From positions 372,001 through 436,000 of the forward strand of contig JANBVO010000001.1 in NCBI GenBank assembly GCA_030052745.1: 64,000 nucleotides of DNA. The letters run 5' to 3'. This DNA comes from Pleurostoma richardsiae (lineage: Eukaryota; Ascomycota; Sordariomycetes; Calosphaeriales; Pleurostomataceae). Each line of letters opens with the position of its first letter. The first letter of the stretch is position 1. Below the pieces are notes generated by a model. It was not told where the DNA came from, did no database searches, and worked only from the letters and a program-made list of their open reading frames with translations. Positions 20,290 through 32,197 of this stretch are shown here, piece after piece. The position numbers and the translations under genes were made by a program.

Positions 20290-23200
20290 TTATTGATATC
20301 TGACCTGGCGAGGGATATTGCTGGGAGGCGGAGCGGGGAACCGGGGGTCATACTCCTCGAAATACGCAGGGTCTGTCCTTGAGATCGCGGCCGGCGGATG
20401 CTCATCCCGAGGAGGCAGCGGCGGCCGAACGTCATACGCCAAACCGGGCGGAGGGCGCGGTTCGTACAGGGGAGCGGGCGGTGGTGGCGCGCGGGAGTAG
20501 GCTCTCTCGTAAGGTGGATACGGCTCGGCTTCCCGCCGGAGGGGGCGCTCAGCGTAGTCCGAAGTGTAATATCGTTCGAGCTCTGCCTGGCGACGGACAG
20601 GCCGTTCAATGTAATAGGTCCCCTGTGAGTCCCTGACCTCAAACAACTCGACATATTCAGTAGCGCGTGGTGGGACACGAGGTTCCTCTTCCGGGTAACT
20701 TCGATTGTAGTCATCTCGAGGGCCGCTCTGGTAGTGAATCCCCTCCAAAGGTATCGGCTCTGGTCTCGTCCGATGCAGTGACTCTGCTTGGTGCGTTGAA
20801 GGAGGAAGAGGAGGGCTGCGTTCGCGATACGGCTGACCTGGAGGCTGGCGGGTAAGGTCGTAGTAGACGGGCGACCTTGAGCGAGGCCGACGAGCGTCAA
20901 GCCTTGTGTTGTCGAACCTTTCATAGCTCTCCGACTCTCTTCGAGCATCGGGAGGAATGACCGGTGGCCTGTCGTCGAGATAGATGACATTGCTAGGTTG
21001 ATGAGCTCTGTAGTTGCGCTCTTCATAAACGGGGGGTGGTGACTTATTTAGATGCAGCTCCAATGCGTCGATCAAGTTCGGCCGTTCCTCTTCGCGCTGG
21101 GCGCTTTGCGCCTGAGTTGGCGCGATCCTCTGGCGTTGTAGAGGCGTATGCGTCTTTGAAGACTGCGCTGATAGTGGCGCGGTGACAGGGCCCTTGCCGG
21201 CACCTTTGGACTGGCGATCCTCCGGGAGGGTACTTTTTCGAGCTGTCTTCGCACGGTCTGCAGCCCACATGGCTCGAATCTCTTCTTCTTGTCGACGTTC
21301 TTCCTCCTCAGCTAGCTTAGCCTCTTCCTCCTTCAGTCTTGCAGCTGCGGCCGCAGCCTGAGCATCACCGGATGCGCCACCGTTCTTCTTTCTGTTTTTC
21401 TTACTCGGCCTGGAGTACTGATCCCGGGTTTGTCGAGAACCCTGCGAGGACTTTCTACCGTTGTCACCTTGCCTACTAAATGTCGTATTGCGTGCCGTAG
21501 CACTAAGCTCTGGCTGAGGATAATTCGTATCTGGGGCAGCAGGCTCGGCTTGTATTGCTGTTGGCACTGCCCCATACCACTGCTGATAGGCGTCTCCATT
21601 GCCAAAGGGCTGACTCGAGTATACGCCATACTGGCTCTGGGCATCCTGCTGTGGGGTGGCACTGTGAGACACCGGTGCTGGTGCGGTGCTCTGTGGCGTT
21701 GTATAGTACTGCGCGTGATTGTCGATCGAAGGTGGCTGGAATCCATTGTGATAGTCAGGTGCTGTCTGCCATGATGAGTCTTGAGAGGTCCCCAAAGCCG
21801 GCATGGCGTTGCCAACGTTGCCAAACACCTGCGGGATTGCGTCTGAGACCAGGTAATACTTCTGGCTATCTGTCCCTACCGCCGTACGCAGCCTAGCAAG
21901 ACTGGCAGTATCTGGGAGCAGGACCATTTCGGTTATCCAATCCGGAGGCGACGCATAGTGATCCATCTGCATGAAAGGTTTGACATGCTTGCTCTGGAAA
22001 TGGTTCGCAAGCTGCGGCAGAGAGAAAGACTTCTTCTCTTCGTCGGTGGCAACGTAATTGCCTAGGCCGAGATGACAGACCTTGCACATCAGCCCGTTGA
22101 TGTTCCGGACAGGCCTCATATCCTTGCTGTTCGAGAGGCCCTCGACAAACATGTGCAGTGGTGGCGTTTCACCAAACTTTGAGCGAAATCGCTTAGCGAT
22201 GTGATGGATCACGACGTATACCCTCACACTTCCAGCGACGTCTTTCATATTGGACGTGGCATTCCATAGTTCTCGGGCGCTCCGTGCCATATCGTCAAGC
22301 TGTCGCTTAAACTGGTCGGGATAAGACGAAGCATGAGGAGCTGGGTAGCCCACCTGGTTATTGCTTGGATATGCACCATAGCCATAGCCATACTGCCCTC
22401 CCGCAGTGGGAGGTACACTTGCTGGCGCCGGGGGGGCCGAACTGGGGGCAGCAAAGGGTTGAGGGTGCCCCTGCGACGGAGGAGGATATGGAGCGGTGGG
22501 GGTAGCATGATATGAGTTGTATGGATCAGGGGCATAATGACCGGAGCCGTACCCTTGAGACAGCGGTGGATAGCCACCCTGAGGAGGATACGATGGTTCC
22601 GCTGGCTGTGAGTATTGTTCTCCGTAGCCTGGTGCACTATAGGAGTGATCAGGGGTATACGACGGATATGCTCCCGGTGGAGGAGCGACAGATGGCCCAG
22701 CTGGGTAAGCAGTATACCCATACTGAGGGGGAGTGGGACCTCCTCTAGGTGGGTATGACTGATTTGGTCCCTGGGCGTGATAGGCACTCCTTCCCGGTCG
22801 TCCCTCGGGGTTGAAAGGGGGATGCTCTGGCCATTCTGCTCTCCAGTGCACGACAACGTTGCCAGAGCTCAGAATGCTGGTGTGCTTTGCTGCGTAATGC
22901 TGTATGACGCCTTCAAATCCGTAAAACCTTGAGTTGGAATCGCAGCCGTTGCAAATAAACAGCTCTTTTCGATAAGGCTCAGTATGCGGTTTGATCTTCG
23001 TGTCGAAAACCCATTTCATGTTCTCCAGCGTTAGTTTCTGAGTGAAAGGCCCATCGACTGGGTCGACTCTCGGTCGTTTGCCAGCCGCCAAGGCGGCGTC
23101 CGCGTCCTCAGCTATTTCAGCATAGAAGCACTGCCGGACGTAGATGAGAACCTCGGCGGCGAACTTTGGACTGTTCTCCTTCGTCACCTTGTCGCCATCG

Positions 23201-25098
23201 TCCCAATTCCTGTGGATGATCTCATCGGCAAGCCTAGCGATGCGGGCACGGACCGGCGCCTGCACCTCATCCCAGTCAGCCTCCATAGCCTCTTGCGCCA
23301 CTTTGGAAGCCTCGGCTTTCCGTCTCTCTTCAAATTCCAGAGCGAGCCTTGCTTGGTCCGCTATCTGCCGCTCACGTTGTTCAGCATCGCTTCGCTGCGC
23401 AAGCAGGCGTGGTAGCAATAGGTCCCAGGCTTTGTCATCCAGAGGGTTTATTATCTGAATTGCAGCCTGGAATGAAGGAATATGAGCAAGGACATTTGCT
23501 GGAAGAGGAGGATCCAGAAGCAGGCAACGGCGCTCGATCTCCGACTTCCTCGCAGCCTTCAATTCTGCGACTTCTTCTTTTGTACGTTCATGGCGCCCGT
23601 GAGGGAAGCTCTTTGTGCTCACTGCAGATACTCCACTGGAGGATACAGATTCTGCTTGGGGCGTCGATACTGATGCTCCCGTCAGTTAGATTGAATTGAA
23701 AGGCAGATCGATAAGACTCACCTTGAGTAGGAATGGCCTGACAATGCGCATCTTGGGGAGCATCCGGGCTAGGTCTGAGAGATCCTAGACCTGGAACTGG
23801 AACTCTCAGCTGGACAGCAGGCACACTCTCCGTTACATTTTCGCTCTTCTGATGACCAGGGTGGAGTATGCTCTGCATCTGCGACACTCCTCCGGTATTC
23901 GCCCAATTCTCCCACTTTGCAGAATCTACCTGCCTACTCTTCCCCCGGCCTTCGAGTCCCTTCAGCCATTCTTCCGTGGCAGCTACTCCCAGACTCTTGA
24001 CCTCAGCGAACTCTTGCGTCATGTTTTCGACGTCCGTTGACCAGAAAAGCTTTGTCACCTGCGCATTGGCAGGAAGCTGGCCGCGTTCGAGAAGTGTTGG
24101 CGAGAACGCTTGGAGCTCCTGGGTGACCAAGACAAATGGCAGTGACGGAATGAGAGCGGAAGGGATAGATGATGAAAGCAAAATATCGATTTCCTAGAAG
24201 AGTCGTTAGGAGCCTACGTGCAACAGAACCCCCTTCTCCAGAAACAAACCTTGGTAGACTTTTTCAAGAGACAGTGGCCACAAGATCTGGTTGCAAATGG
24301 CCAGATCACCGCGACACCATCAAGCCCGGGACCTGGATGTGATGGATCTGCTGCATTAAGCACATCCCGCACAGCCGCTTTGCCGCAATGGGAGCATGAT
24401 GCAGAGCAGGAGAGTCTCCACATATCAAGCTCAGTCTTGTCCTGCAAGGGGGTCGGCATGTTGGGCCAGAAAAGACGCCTTGAACGCTTCCAAATCTCAT
24501 TGGGCTTCAAGGCGGACAAGACGGACTTGGACAAAGGGGCAGGAGGTTCGCAGTGTATCATGGAGGAAGGGTCAAGATACACGTTAAACAGCCTGTTGAC
24601 AAGCAGCAGATTCCCTAGAGTTCTAGGGGGGCAGAAAGTGAAGACATGATGCCAGATCTCAGGAGGTAACAAAGACTTGTTCCCCAAAATACCGCTGGCC
24701 GTTGAGGTTTGTTGCATCTTGACACTGTCCAATTTCACCTTTTTCGCCGTCTCCATCGACGGCATCGGGTCTCTGGGTCCATCGTCGCCGGGGGACTTCC
24801 GTTTCTTTGGCCTATCGCCTGATGATGCAGCATTACCTTGGGCGGTGCTGGCCGTTACCGCGGTATTTTTAACGTGGTCAGGAACATCAGCGTTGTCGTT
24901 TTCATCGCCATCATCGCTGTCAGCCGCCATTGAGATGTCTGATGTTGAGTCATCACCGTCACCGTCTGCTTCACCGTCCGGGGTGTCCAGGGCATCGCTA
25001 GTGTTGCTATCATCCAACGGTAAAAAGTCCGCAGAAGCGGTAGCCTGGGCTTCAACCGACAAGCTACTCGCGCCGCGATCATTTCTAGAGGTGTCCAT
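20290..25098 (-). CDS. Large F-box and C2H2-like zinc-finger protein, unknown function
   Basis: Three exons, 25098-24250, 24193-23722 and 23669-20290, give about 1566 residues. The acidic N-terminus carries a basic nuclear-signal-like RPKKRKS (~96-102). An F-box-like helix set follows at ~143-180 (LLPPEIWHHVF..LLLVNRLFNVYL), then a Cys-rich module (CSASCSHCG..RSCGHCLLKK) that runs across intron 1. Exon 3 has ICNGCDSN..HYAAKH and LMCKVCHLG..HFQSKH, both C2H2-like. Between them is a long Pro/Tyr/Gln/Gly-rich stretch, after them a Glu/Arg coiled-coil segment (EEEAKLAEEEERRQEEE), and an Arg/Pro/Tyr-rich tail. An earlier in-frame ATG (25182) would add 28 hydrophobic residues and is less likely. 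The F-box suggests SCF ubiquitin-ligase binding and the fingers and low-complexity tract suggest nucleic-acid or nuclear work; both are inferences. I do not recognise a named gene. Confidence 0.75.
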
Positions 25099-26080
25099 TG
25101 CAGCAACAAGGGCGACAATGTATACGCGCAACAGGAAGGAAAAGGAAGACGCGCAATCAAGACTTGTTGGCAGGTCCAGCAACTTGAGAACGCAAGAGAA
25201 GTGATGAACAAGCAGGTTCCAACAACACTTGTCGGCAGGAAGAATTGAGCGTGAGTTTAAGAAAGCGGCAACGATCTATTGATCGTTGTGCAGCCACACG
25301 TCTTCCTGATACCGCGAGCTTTCAAGCTCTCATAGGTATCAGGTTCAAGGACCAGCTTCACAGCACTGCCTTGGGAAGCTCTTCTGGTGAATAGGTGTTG
25401 GGGTTAGGAGGATGCAGAGGTGCTAAGAGTCGTGAGCATGTTCTCGAATATGATGGGCATGTGGAAGATGGACGAGGCTTCGAGAGAACGTTCGGATCAG
25501 GGAGGATAATGGCGGCAGTCGGAAAGGTCGAAGTCGTAGATATGGAGGGGCACTGCAATCGTCGTGACAGTTCCTCATGCGTTATCGGCAGTGAGCAGCG
25601 GGGAAAGTGCGGTCGATTTATTGTACGATGAAGACGCGTCAGGTCTACTGGAGGTGTTGAACTGAGGTTTGGAGAAACCCTCCCAGGTTTCTCAGCTTGA
25701 TTTAAGGACAGGAGGAGCATTTATTTCTCCGAAGGCCGGTGCTTTGCTGACTAAGCTAAGCGTATAAGTTATAGGCCGACCTTCCACCACGAGCATCTCA
25801 CAGAGGAAGGACAAAAGTAAAGCAAAAGCTTCGGGACCAGCATGGACAACAGTGCCATTATTCGCCATCAAGTCATAGAGCAAGTGCGCTAAGTCAAATT
25901 TCATGCCTTGTGTATCGACAGAGCTCAACGAACTTGCCACCTCTGGCACCCTGTACTCCCCAGAACTTCTTTCGAGACACCAGAGCCCTCTCCCGTCGTT
26001 TTGGATCAACTCCTTCAGATAAGGAAGAGAAAGAAGCAATAGTGCAGCTGTGATCATCACTCCAGGCCAATAGCACACTA
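25099..26080. other. Intergenic region upstream of the F-box gene
   Basis: Lies between the F-box gene start and the stop of the Cys-rich gene, both minus strand. ORFs at 25358-25720 and 25692-26090 (-) lack family resemblance; the second begins at GTG, not ATG. Treated as promoter/3' UTR. Confidence 0.5.
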
Positions 26081-27039
26081 CTAATACCACTGGTTTTCTT
26101 CCTCGCTTGGCTCCGCTCGCTCCTTCTGCTTTCCCAGCAGCTTGCTAGAGATCCCGGCGATCTCCTCAAGCGCGACAACACCGCGGCGTAGTAGAGACAT
26201 CATCTCGTCTTGCTGTACCTTGCTCTCCGTACGATTGCGATGGGTTGGGTTCTGAGCTTGAGCTGTGGCCGTAGCTTGAGCGGCATCTTTGCGGACGTGT
26301 TTCAGAGCAAGCGCGGCGGCTCTGCCGGCCTTCTTGAAGGTATCGAAGGACTAGAAGAACCATTAAAACCGCTTCGGTTAGAGATGATGGACGAGTACTT
26401 ACCTTGGGGTCATTGAAATCCACAGCGGAGGCGGCGCGGATTGCTTCAGCGAGCGGCTTCACAACGGATGTTGGAACCTGTGGATGCATATCAGCTCTGA
26501 CAATTGTAGCATGTACGCATGTCCTTATTGCGTGATTCTCACGGGTTCGCAGTGATATCTGGAAACTGGTTTATTACCAGCGCAAGCCTTGCAAGGAAGT
26601 CCAGAACCTGGAGGTTCAGTGAGCCTTAGCTTTTAAGCGTATGCTATGTGGCAACAATGGCCAACCTTCCCCTCTACAGCACCGGTGAGTGAAGTTTTTC
26701 TTGAGGCGTCCGACGCATATTGTGCACCAGCTCTGAGCGACAAGCATATCTCCATCTAATTCTGACTGGTTCTTAGCCTAGCAACGAAGAAACAGAGTCA
26801 ATAGATGATATGTGGCGTTGGTAGCTTGAGAGTCTCTCCTTCTCAGTCCACAGCTCGATCTTGCTTACCGGGCTAGTGAAGGCTACAGGCGCCTTTCCGA
26901 AAGGGTTGATGGAGGCTATAGGTGCACTGGGCCCGAAAGCCTGCTTGATATTGTCAGGTTCAGGCAGTGGACTCCCGGCCCCGCGACCAAAGTTGCTGTA
27001 GATGCCGCGACCAGAGCCGCGTCCCCTGTTGGCCGACAT
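26081..27039 (-). CDS. RG-rich, Cys-rich putative zinc-binding protein, unknown function
   Basis: Five exons: 27039-26869, 26765-26666, 26607-26543, 26477-26403 and 26332-26081; 220 residues. The N-terminus is Arg/Gly-rich (SANRGRGSGRG..GRGAG), followed by a Pro/Ala segment. A compact Cys/His module (about residues 70-112) then reads WCTICVG, THRCCRGEG, LPCKACAG and RYHCEP: four Cys pairs or Cys-His groups that could bind two zinc ions. It is encoded across exons 2 and 3. The C-terminal half is helical and charged (LAEAIRAASAVDF, ALALKHVRKDA, LRRGVVALEEIAG, KLLGKQKERAEPSEEE). Exon 2's donor (GTTGGC) is weak, but the frame and the Cys spacing support it. I do not recognise the family. The RG-rich start suggests RNA binding, an inference only. 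Confidence 0.65.
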
Positions 27040-27598
27040 GCTGCTGGGTTGAGAGGCTGACGCCGTTTGCTGTTACCGAGTACTCGCCGCCGGGCTGCTG
27101 AAGATGTTGATGCCGCCAGCCTCTGTGCTTCATCCAGTATCTTTCGAGCCGCTTTCACGCGCTAGATGTCCAGACTCTACGGTCGTACAACCATGTAGTC
27201 GGTGCAGCCTGTCGAGGTAGGATAGGCAATTCGTATGCTTGACCAGAGCCCTGTCATGCGAAAATCCGGAACGTGTGAATCCCAGTCAAAAGAGAACACA
27301 GAGAGTGCCTGCATCTAAGATGGGTTCCAAGTCTTAGTTAACGGACGGAAGGTGTTGTAGAGAAAATGCCCAAGGAACCTAAATCCCCGTACCTCCTATT
27401 TCAGGCTGCGCTTGCCCTTCGCGGATGGCCGCCTACAGATATTTCTAGGTACCTTAGGTACCTCAGGTAAAAGGAGTACCTACCTCGGTAGCTTAAGTAC
27501 AAAATATAGGACAGGAACTCAACCAGCCAGACCGTGGCAGGACCGGCGGGATCGCACATGCTTGCAGCCTCTCCGTGCCACTCTTGCTTAGGTGCTGT
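27040..27598. other. Intergenic region with AGGTACCT-type repeats
   Basis: Between the Cys-rich gene start and the hydroxy-acid oxidase stop. Contains a cluster of TACCT/AGGTA inverted units (27446-27500). Confidence 0.5.
27446..27500. repeat. Cluster of AGGTACCT/TACCT palindromic units
   Basis: Repeated CTAGGTACC, TTAGGTACC, TCAGGTA, AGTACCTACCT and CGGTAGCTTAAGTAC units in ~55 bp. Each is partly self-complementary. Similar low-complexity runs occur at 46505-46530 and 46930-46950 in this window. Confidence 0.6.
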
Positions 27599-28899
27599 TT
27601 ACAGCGATGACTTGATATCGCCCCCGTACCTAACCCTCCTCAACATACCCCTGTTCATCTCCTTGACGCTCTTCACGCACGCCAGCCCCATAGACTGATC
27701 CAGATCCGCCAGCAAGCCCGCCAGGACATGCCTCGCGCCCTCGCGCCCCGCGATCCCCAGCCCGTAGATGACTGGCCTTCCCACCAGCACCGCCTTCGCC
27801 CCGAGGCACAGCGCCTTCATCACGTCCGCGCCCGTCCTGACCCCGGAGTCGAAGAGCACCGTCAGCCGCCCGCCCACGGCGTCCACGACCTCCGGCAGCA
27901 TCTCCAGCGCCGGCACCGCGCCGTCCAGCTGCCTGCCACCGTGGTTGCTGACGATGATGCCGTCGATCCCATACTCGACCGCCCTCCGCGCGTCCTCCGG
28001 ATGCACGATGCCCTTTAGGACGATCGGCCCGTCCCAGTGCTTCCTTAGCAACGCCAGGTCCTCCCATGAGTGCGCGTTGCCGGAGAACACCTCGCTGATC
28101 CACAGCCGCGACGCCGAGATGACGTTCTCCTCGATTTCGTCTCCGTCGTTGTCGTCCGCGAACTTCTTGCGGAACACCGGGTCGCTGAACCCGACGGCGT
28201 TGCCCGTACCCGTCGCGAAGGGCAGGTACGCCGTGTCGAGGTCTAGCGGCCGCCACGACATCGTGAAGGTGTCGAGCGTGACTACCAGCACGGAGTACCC
28301 TTCCGCCCGCGCTCGCCGTAGGATCGAGCCCGTCAGTGCGTCGTCCAGTGGCCAGTAAAGCTGAAACCAGCGTGGTGCACCAGGTCCGGAGGCCGACGCG
28401 ACCTCTTCAATGGTGCTGGTCGCTGCCGTGCTGAGCGTGAAAGGCACGCCGAGCTCGGCGCAGGCGGCGGCAACGCCCGTCTCCTTGTCCTCGTGGTACG
28501 CGGACATGACACCCACCGGGGCCATGATGATAGGGGAATCTACGTCGACGGTTAGTACGTGTCTCTATAACCTTCTCATGATTGCCCCTTACCGTAAGTC
28601 TGTCCGAAAAGCTCCACGCTGAGATCCCGCGGCACGGTCGGTTTGAGGAACCGCGGCACCAGCTTCCACTGCCGGAACGCGAGCCTGTTGGAGTCCATGG
28701 TGGAGTGCTCTCCGGCGCCGCCGAACACATAATTGAAGGCCTCAGGCGTCATGGCCTTGCGGGCGTCGTGCTCTAGCTTATTCGGATTGGTAGTGACGGC
28801 GGGCCGCTGGCCGGCCAGGATGCCGTTCTTGTAGATATCATATTGGTACTCGTAGTAAGGCTCGCGAGCCTCCTCTCCCTTATCATCCTGATCCGCCAT
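27599..28899 (-). CDS. FMN-dependent 2-hydroxy-acid oxidase (lactate 2-monooxygenase-like)
   Basis: Flavoenzyme that oxidises short L-2-hydroxy acids such as lactate. Two exons, 28899-28593 and 28539-27599, give 415 residues. Family signs in order: GAGEHSTMDSNRLAFRQWKL near the N-terminus, SPIIMAPVG at the exon join, WFQLYWP, VTLDTF, PIVLKGI (flavin-binding Lys), IVSNHGGRQLDG with the catalytic His/Arg (~298), and FDSGVRTGADV plus AVLVGRPVIYGLG for FMN phosphate binding. There is no cytochrome b5 domain, so it is not a flavocytochrome b2. There is no clear C-terminal SKL (it ends IKSSL), though a variant peroxisomal signal cannot be ruled out. The first ATG in frame is 28899; upstream in-frame codons lack ATG. 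Fungal relatives are usually annotated as lactate 2-monooxygenases; the exact substrate is unknown. Confidence 0.88.
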
Positions 28900-29713
28900 C
28901 TTCAAAACCTTCGGCTTGGGCGGCCTGAAAGTGTAGAGAGGGGCGACTGACTGGCGAGTGAATCTAACTACCAAGTCTCGAACAGAGGCGCGACGCAGGG
29001 ACGGTTCTCTGAGAAGCTGGAATGTTTAAATGCTCTGCTCCACCTGAAGATGATCCTTCAGAGCCTTTAAGGAGCGGTCTGTCACGTATGATACCGAACG
29101 ACCGACCGAGCCCACGGCATCGTCCCTATCCGTCGCAGCCGCTCTTGCTGCAGTACTATGGCCTTTTGAGCCGAGGCATGGCACTCCGATTGGCAGGTCG
29201 CAGCTTGGCCGATATGCACATCGGCGTGGCAATCCTTCTCCACAAGGTGCGACCCCGCGTGTGCTCCCAATGACATGATGGACTGCGCGTGTTCGGACTA
29301 GCTGGGAGGTCCGGCTTGAAAATAGTCCCAGTTGCACGTTTGTTGGTGAAGGAAACCAGGGCGCTGGATTCACGTCCAGTCAGATGCTGGATGGGCGTGA
29401 AATGCGATTCGACGACCAGGGTAAGCGAGACAAATGTCTCGGTCCCCCTTGTTGAAGATGATCTGTGCTGACCCGGGGTGGAGACGCGGGAAGAAAGCAC
29501 CCTGCCATCCAGTGAGATGGTTCACTGGCTTGCGGCACGTAGTTGGGCAAGCGTCACGAATATGACGAAGTGCATCTTGCATCCAATTCGAATGACTGCT
29601 GTTCATTTTTCTTCTGCTTAGACACCATAAACGGCCTAGACTACATACAATTCATCGCGAAACGGCTCTTACGCCGATGTGGTCATGCATTGACGCCATC
29701 ATCTACTGAGGGC
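28900..29713. other. Promoter of hydroxy-acid oxidase / 3' side of ABP1
   Basis: About 0.8 kb between two minus-strand genes. No coding, RNA or repeat element that I can support. Confidence 0.5.
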
Positions 29714-32197
29714 CTACGAGTCCAGCTGGACATAGTTGGCTGGGAACAGACCAGACTTGCCGCCATAATGTCCAAACCACCAGTCCTCGTCCGGGAACTC
29801 CAAGTTCGTGACCGTGGCTCCTTCCGGGAAGCTGAGCTCTGCATCTTTTTGTCAGCAAAATGAGTCACAAGATGAAAGTAGATACTACGTACCATTGTCT
29901 TCAGCCGCCTCGTAATCAAACAGCGCAGTGGCCGTGGGACTACCTGCAGCAGCATGTGCCGGCTCGGGCTCGGGCTCAGCTGCTGGTGGAGGAGGTGGAA
30001 CACCGGCCTCGCTAGCAGCAGGAGCAGCCGGAGCTGCAGGAGCTGCATTGTCGTCCACAAGCTCGACGTAGTTGCTCGGGAAGAGGCCGCTCTCGCCCTT
30101 CGTGTTTGTTCCCATCCACCAGTCGTCGTCGACCATGTCAATGTTCGTCACGTACTCGCCCTCCTTCAGATCAATCTCATTGTCCTCAGCCTTATCGTAA
30201 TCGTACTGCACCAGCGCCTTCTTTCCACCGGTGGTAGCAGTCTGGCTTTCCTCAACAGCATCCTGTCCGAATGAGTGCTCGGCTACAGCAGTTGCGGCCC
30301 CACGAGGATCATGGGTTTCCGGCTCCTCTGGCAATTCCTCCTCCTTAGGCAGGTCGTGCTCAATTTGGGGCACCGGTATGGGGGTTGGGAGCGAACGTTC
30401 CGCTGGGGGTTCAATCTCCGGCTCGGGACCGCGAGGAACAGGAACCGCAACACGAATAGGAGACGGCTCGCGTGCCGGAATTTCAGACTCTTCCTCTTCT
30501 TCGTCAGTGGGAGGCGGCGGACGTACCGGCAGCCCGGGGAGCGCAAACCCACCAGCGGGCCGGCTGGACTCGGGAGGAGGTGGAGGAGCTCGGTCACTGT
30601 CGCTTGCGCCAGTTGGCACCTTTGGAATGCTTGAAGCAGCAGCACCCATGGGAGGAGCTTCCTTGAACCTATCCCGCAGAGCAGATACCCCACCGCTAGG
30701 GGAAGAAGGGACTTCTTCAGTTGAGCGGTCAGTCTCACCCGTCTTGTGACCAGTCACAGAGCGTGAAAAACCAGCAGCTTGAACAGGCGCCCAGCTCTTG
30801 CCACTGTATCCGCTCTTCCACTCTGAGCCACTCTTCTGGGCCGTAACTGGAGAAGTAGGAGGTGGGGAAGCCGTAGTAGAAGCACCACTTTCCCGAGCCT
30901 TTCTCTCTGCCCAAAGCTGCGCCGGCGTCTTACCGCCCTGGTCTGCGAACGTTCGACTGGCGGTACCAACAACAGGCGGAGGAGGTGCAGGACTGCCTAG
31001 TCCCAGTCCAGCAGGAGTGGGTGCCTTGGTTCCAGTGAAGCCGCCCGAACCGAACTTGTTGGCCACTTTGGGCTTCGGTAGGCTTGTAAGCCGCTCAGAC
31101 TGGGCTGGCTGACTGAACGCAGCGCTTCGCTCAGCCAAGCTCTTGGGCGCAGGAGCAGGCTCCTCATCAACAGGCTTCTGGGCTCTTGCCCGGATGGCTG
31201 CAATATCCACCTTTCCAACTGGCTCATATGAACCCTTGACCGGGGTAGGGCGGTCGTCCTCCTTGCGCTGCGCGGCGGCTCGGATGGCTGCAATATCGAC
31301 TTTTCCGACGGGCTGGTATCCACCTCCAATCACATCACTTGGTCTGTCGTCTTGCTTGGTCGATCCATTGAACCGGGAGGGTTCATGGTGTTGCTTCGTG
31401 AGCTCCGCTAGGTTGACCTTCGTAGGCTTATAGGCGGATTCGACCTTCTCAAGCTCAGTCCTAGTGACTGGAGGCGCATCTGCACCCCAGCCGTCATCGT
31501 CCACATTGTCATTTCTTCTACTCCGTGCAGCGAGCAGCGGATTGAAGGAGCCCCCACTGCTCGACGCTGTGGGCGTGAAAACCGGCTTCTTCGCAACGGG
31601 TGGGGCCGCAATATGCGCGGGAGACGGAGCCGAGCCTCCCGCCGTATACTTGGCGCCGGATGCGTCAGATACCTTTTGTATGATGGACGCAGGCTCTAGA
31701 TCGCTGTCGGATCTCGCAGTGATTTGGACATGGTAACCGTGGAGCACCTTGGCAACGGCAGCAAGGTGGCTGGTGAAGTACCCCTTCGTCCTCTCGGGAA
31801 CACCACCTCCACACCATGCAATGAGTACATTCTTCGGCAGGCCGGTGTTGGGATCCTTGACCTTCACGAACGCGAACTGGATTCTACCTTCGTTGAAGTC
31901 CTCGATGAGCTCGTCCAGCTCGCCCTCTGCGCAGTAAAGAGACAGTTAGCGTTCCCGAGGCAACCGAGTCGAAGCAACGGGGAACAATGACGGCTTCTCA
32001 CCTCCAGTGGTTTCGACCTTGAGAATGCTCTCCTTTGCGCCGCTGTCCTGGAAGGCATTCAGGAGGGGAGCCTGGACAGAGAAGAGAGCCCAGTGGCCGT
32101 AGGTCGGAGAGCCGGATGACGGAGCTGGGCCGTTGACGACAGCTTGGTAGCTGCTCTTGATCGAGGGCCCATTGATGGAAAGGTTGAGAGACGCCAT
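29714..32197 (-). CDS. ABP1: Actin-binding protein ABP1 (ADF-H plus two SH3 domains)
   Basis: Cortical actin-patch protein that binds F-actin, activates Arp2/3 and recruits endocytic partners through SH3 domains. Three exons: 32197-32002, 31926-29893 and 29838-29714; 784 residues. The ADF-homology domain covers ~1-135 (KESILKVETTGG|EGELDEL, FVKVKDPNTGLPK, IAWCGGGVPERTKGYFTSH). An acidic-Trp motif follows (NVDDDGWG), resembling Arp2/3-binding acidic sequences. Three related short helices come next (KVNLAELTK, then KVDIAAIRA twice), then a long Pro-rich, Glu-rich disordered part. The first SH3 (~634-690) carries ALVQYDY..DDDWWMGTN..GLFPSNYVELV. The second (~727-784) carries ALFDYEAAEDN..DEDWWFG..GLFPANYVQL and is split by the last intron. 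Two SH3 domains, rather than the single one in yeast, are usual in filamentous fungi. Confident. Confidence 0.94.

Noticed and set aside
25692-26090. 132-codon minus-strand ORF with a hydrophobic start
   Set aside because: Begins at GTG overlapping the stop of the preceding gene; no ATG start, no recognised domain.
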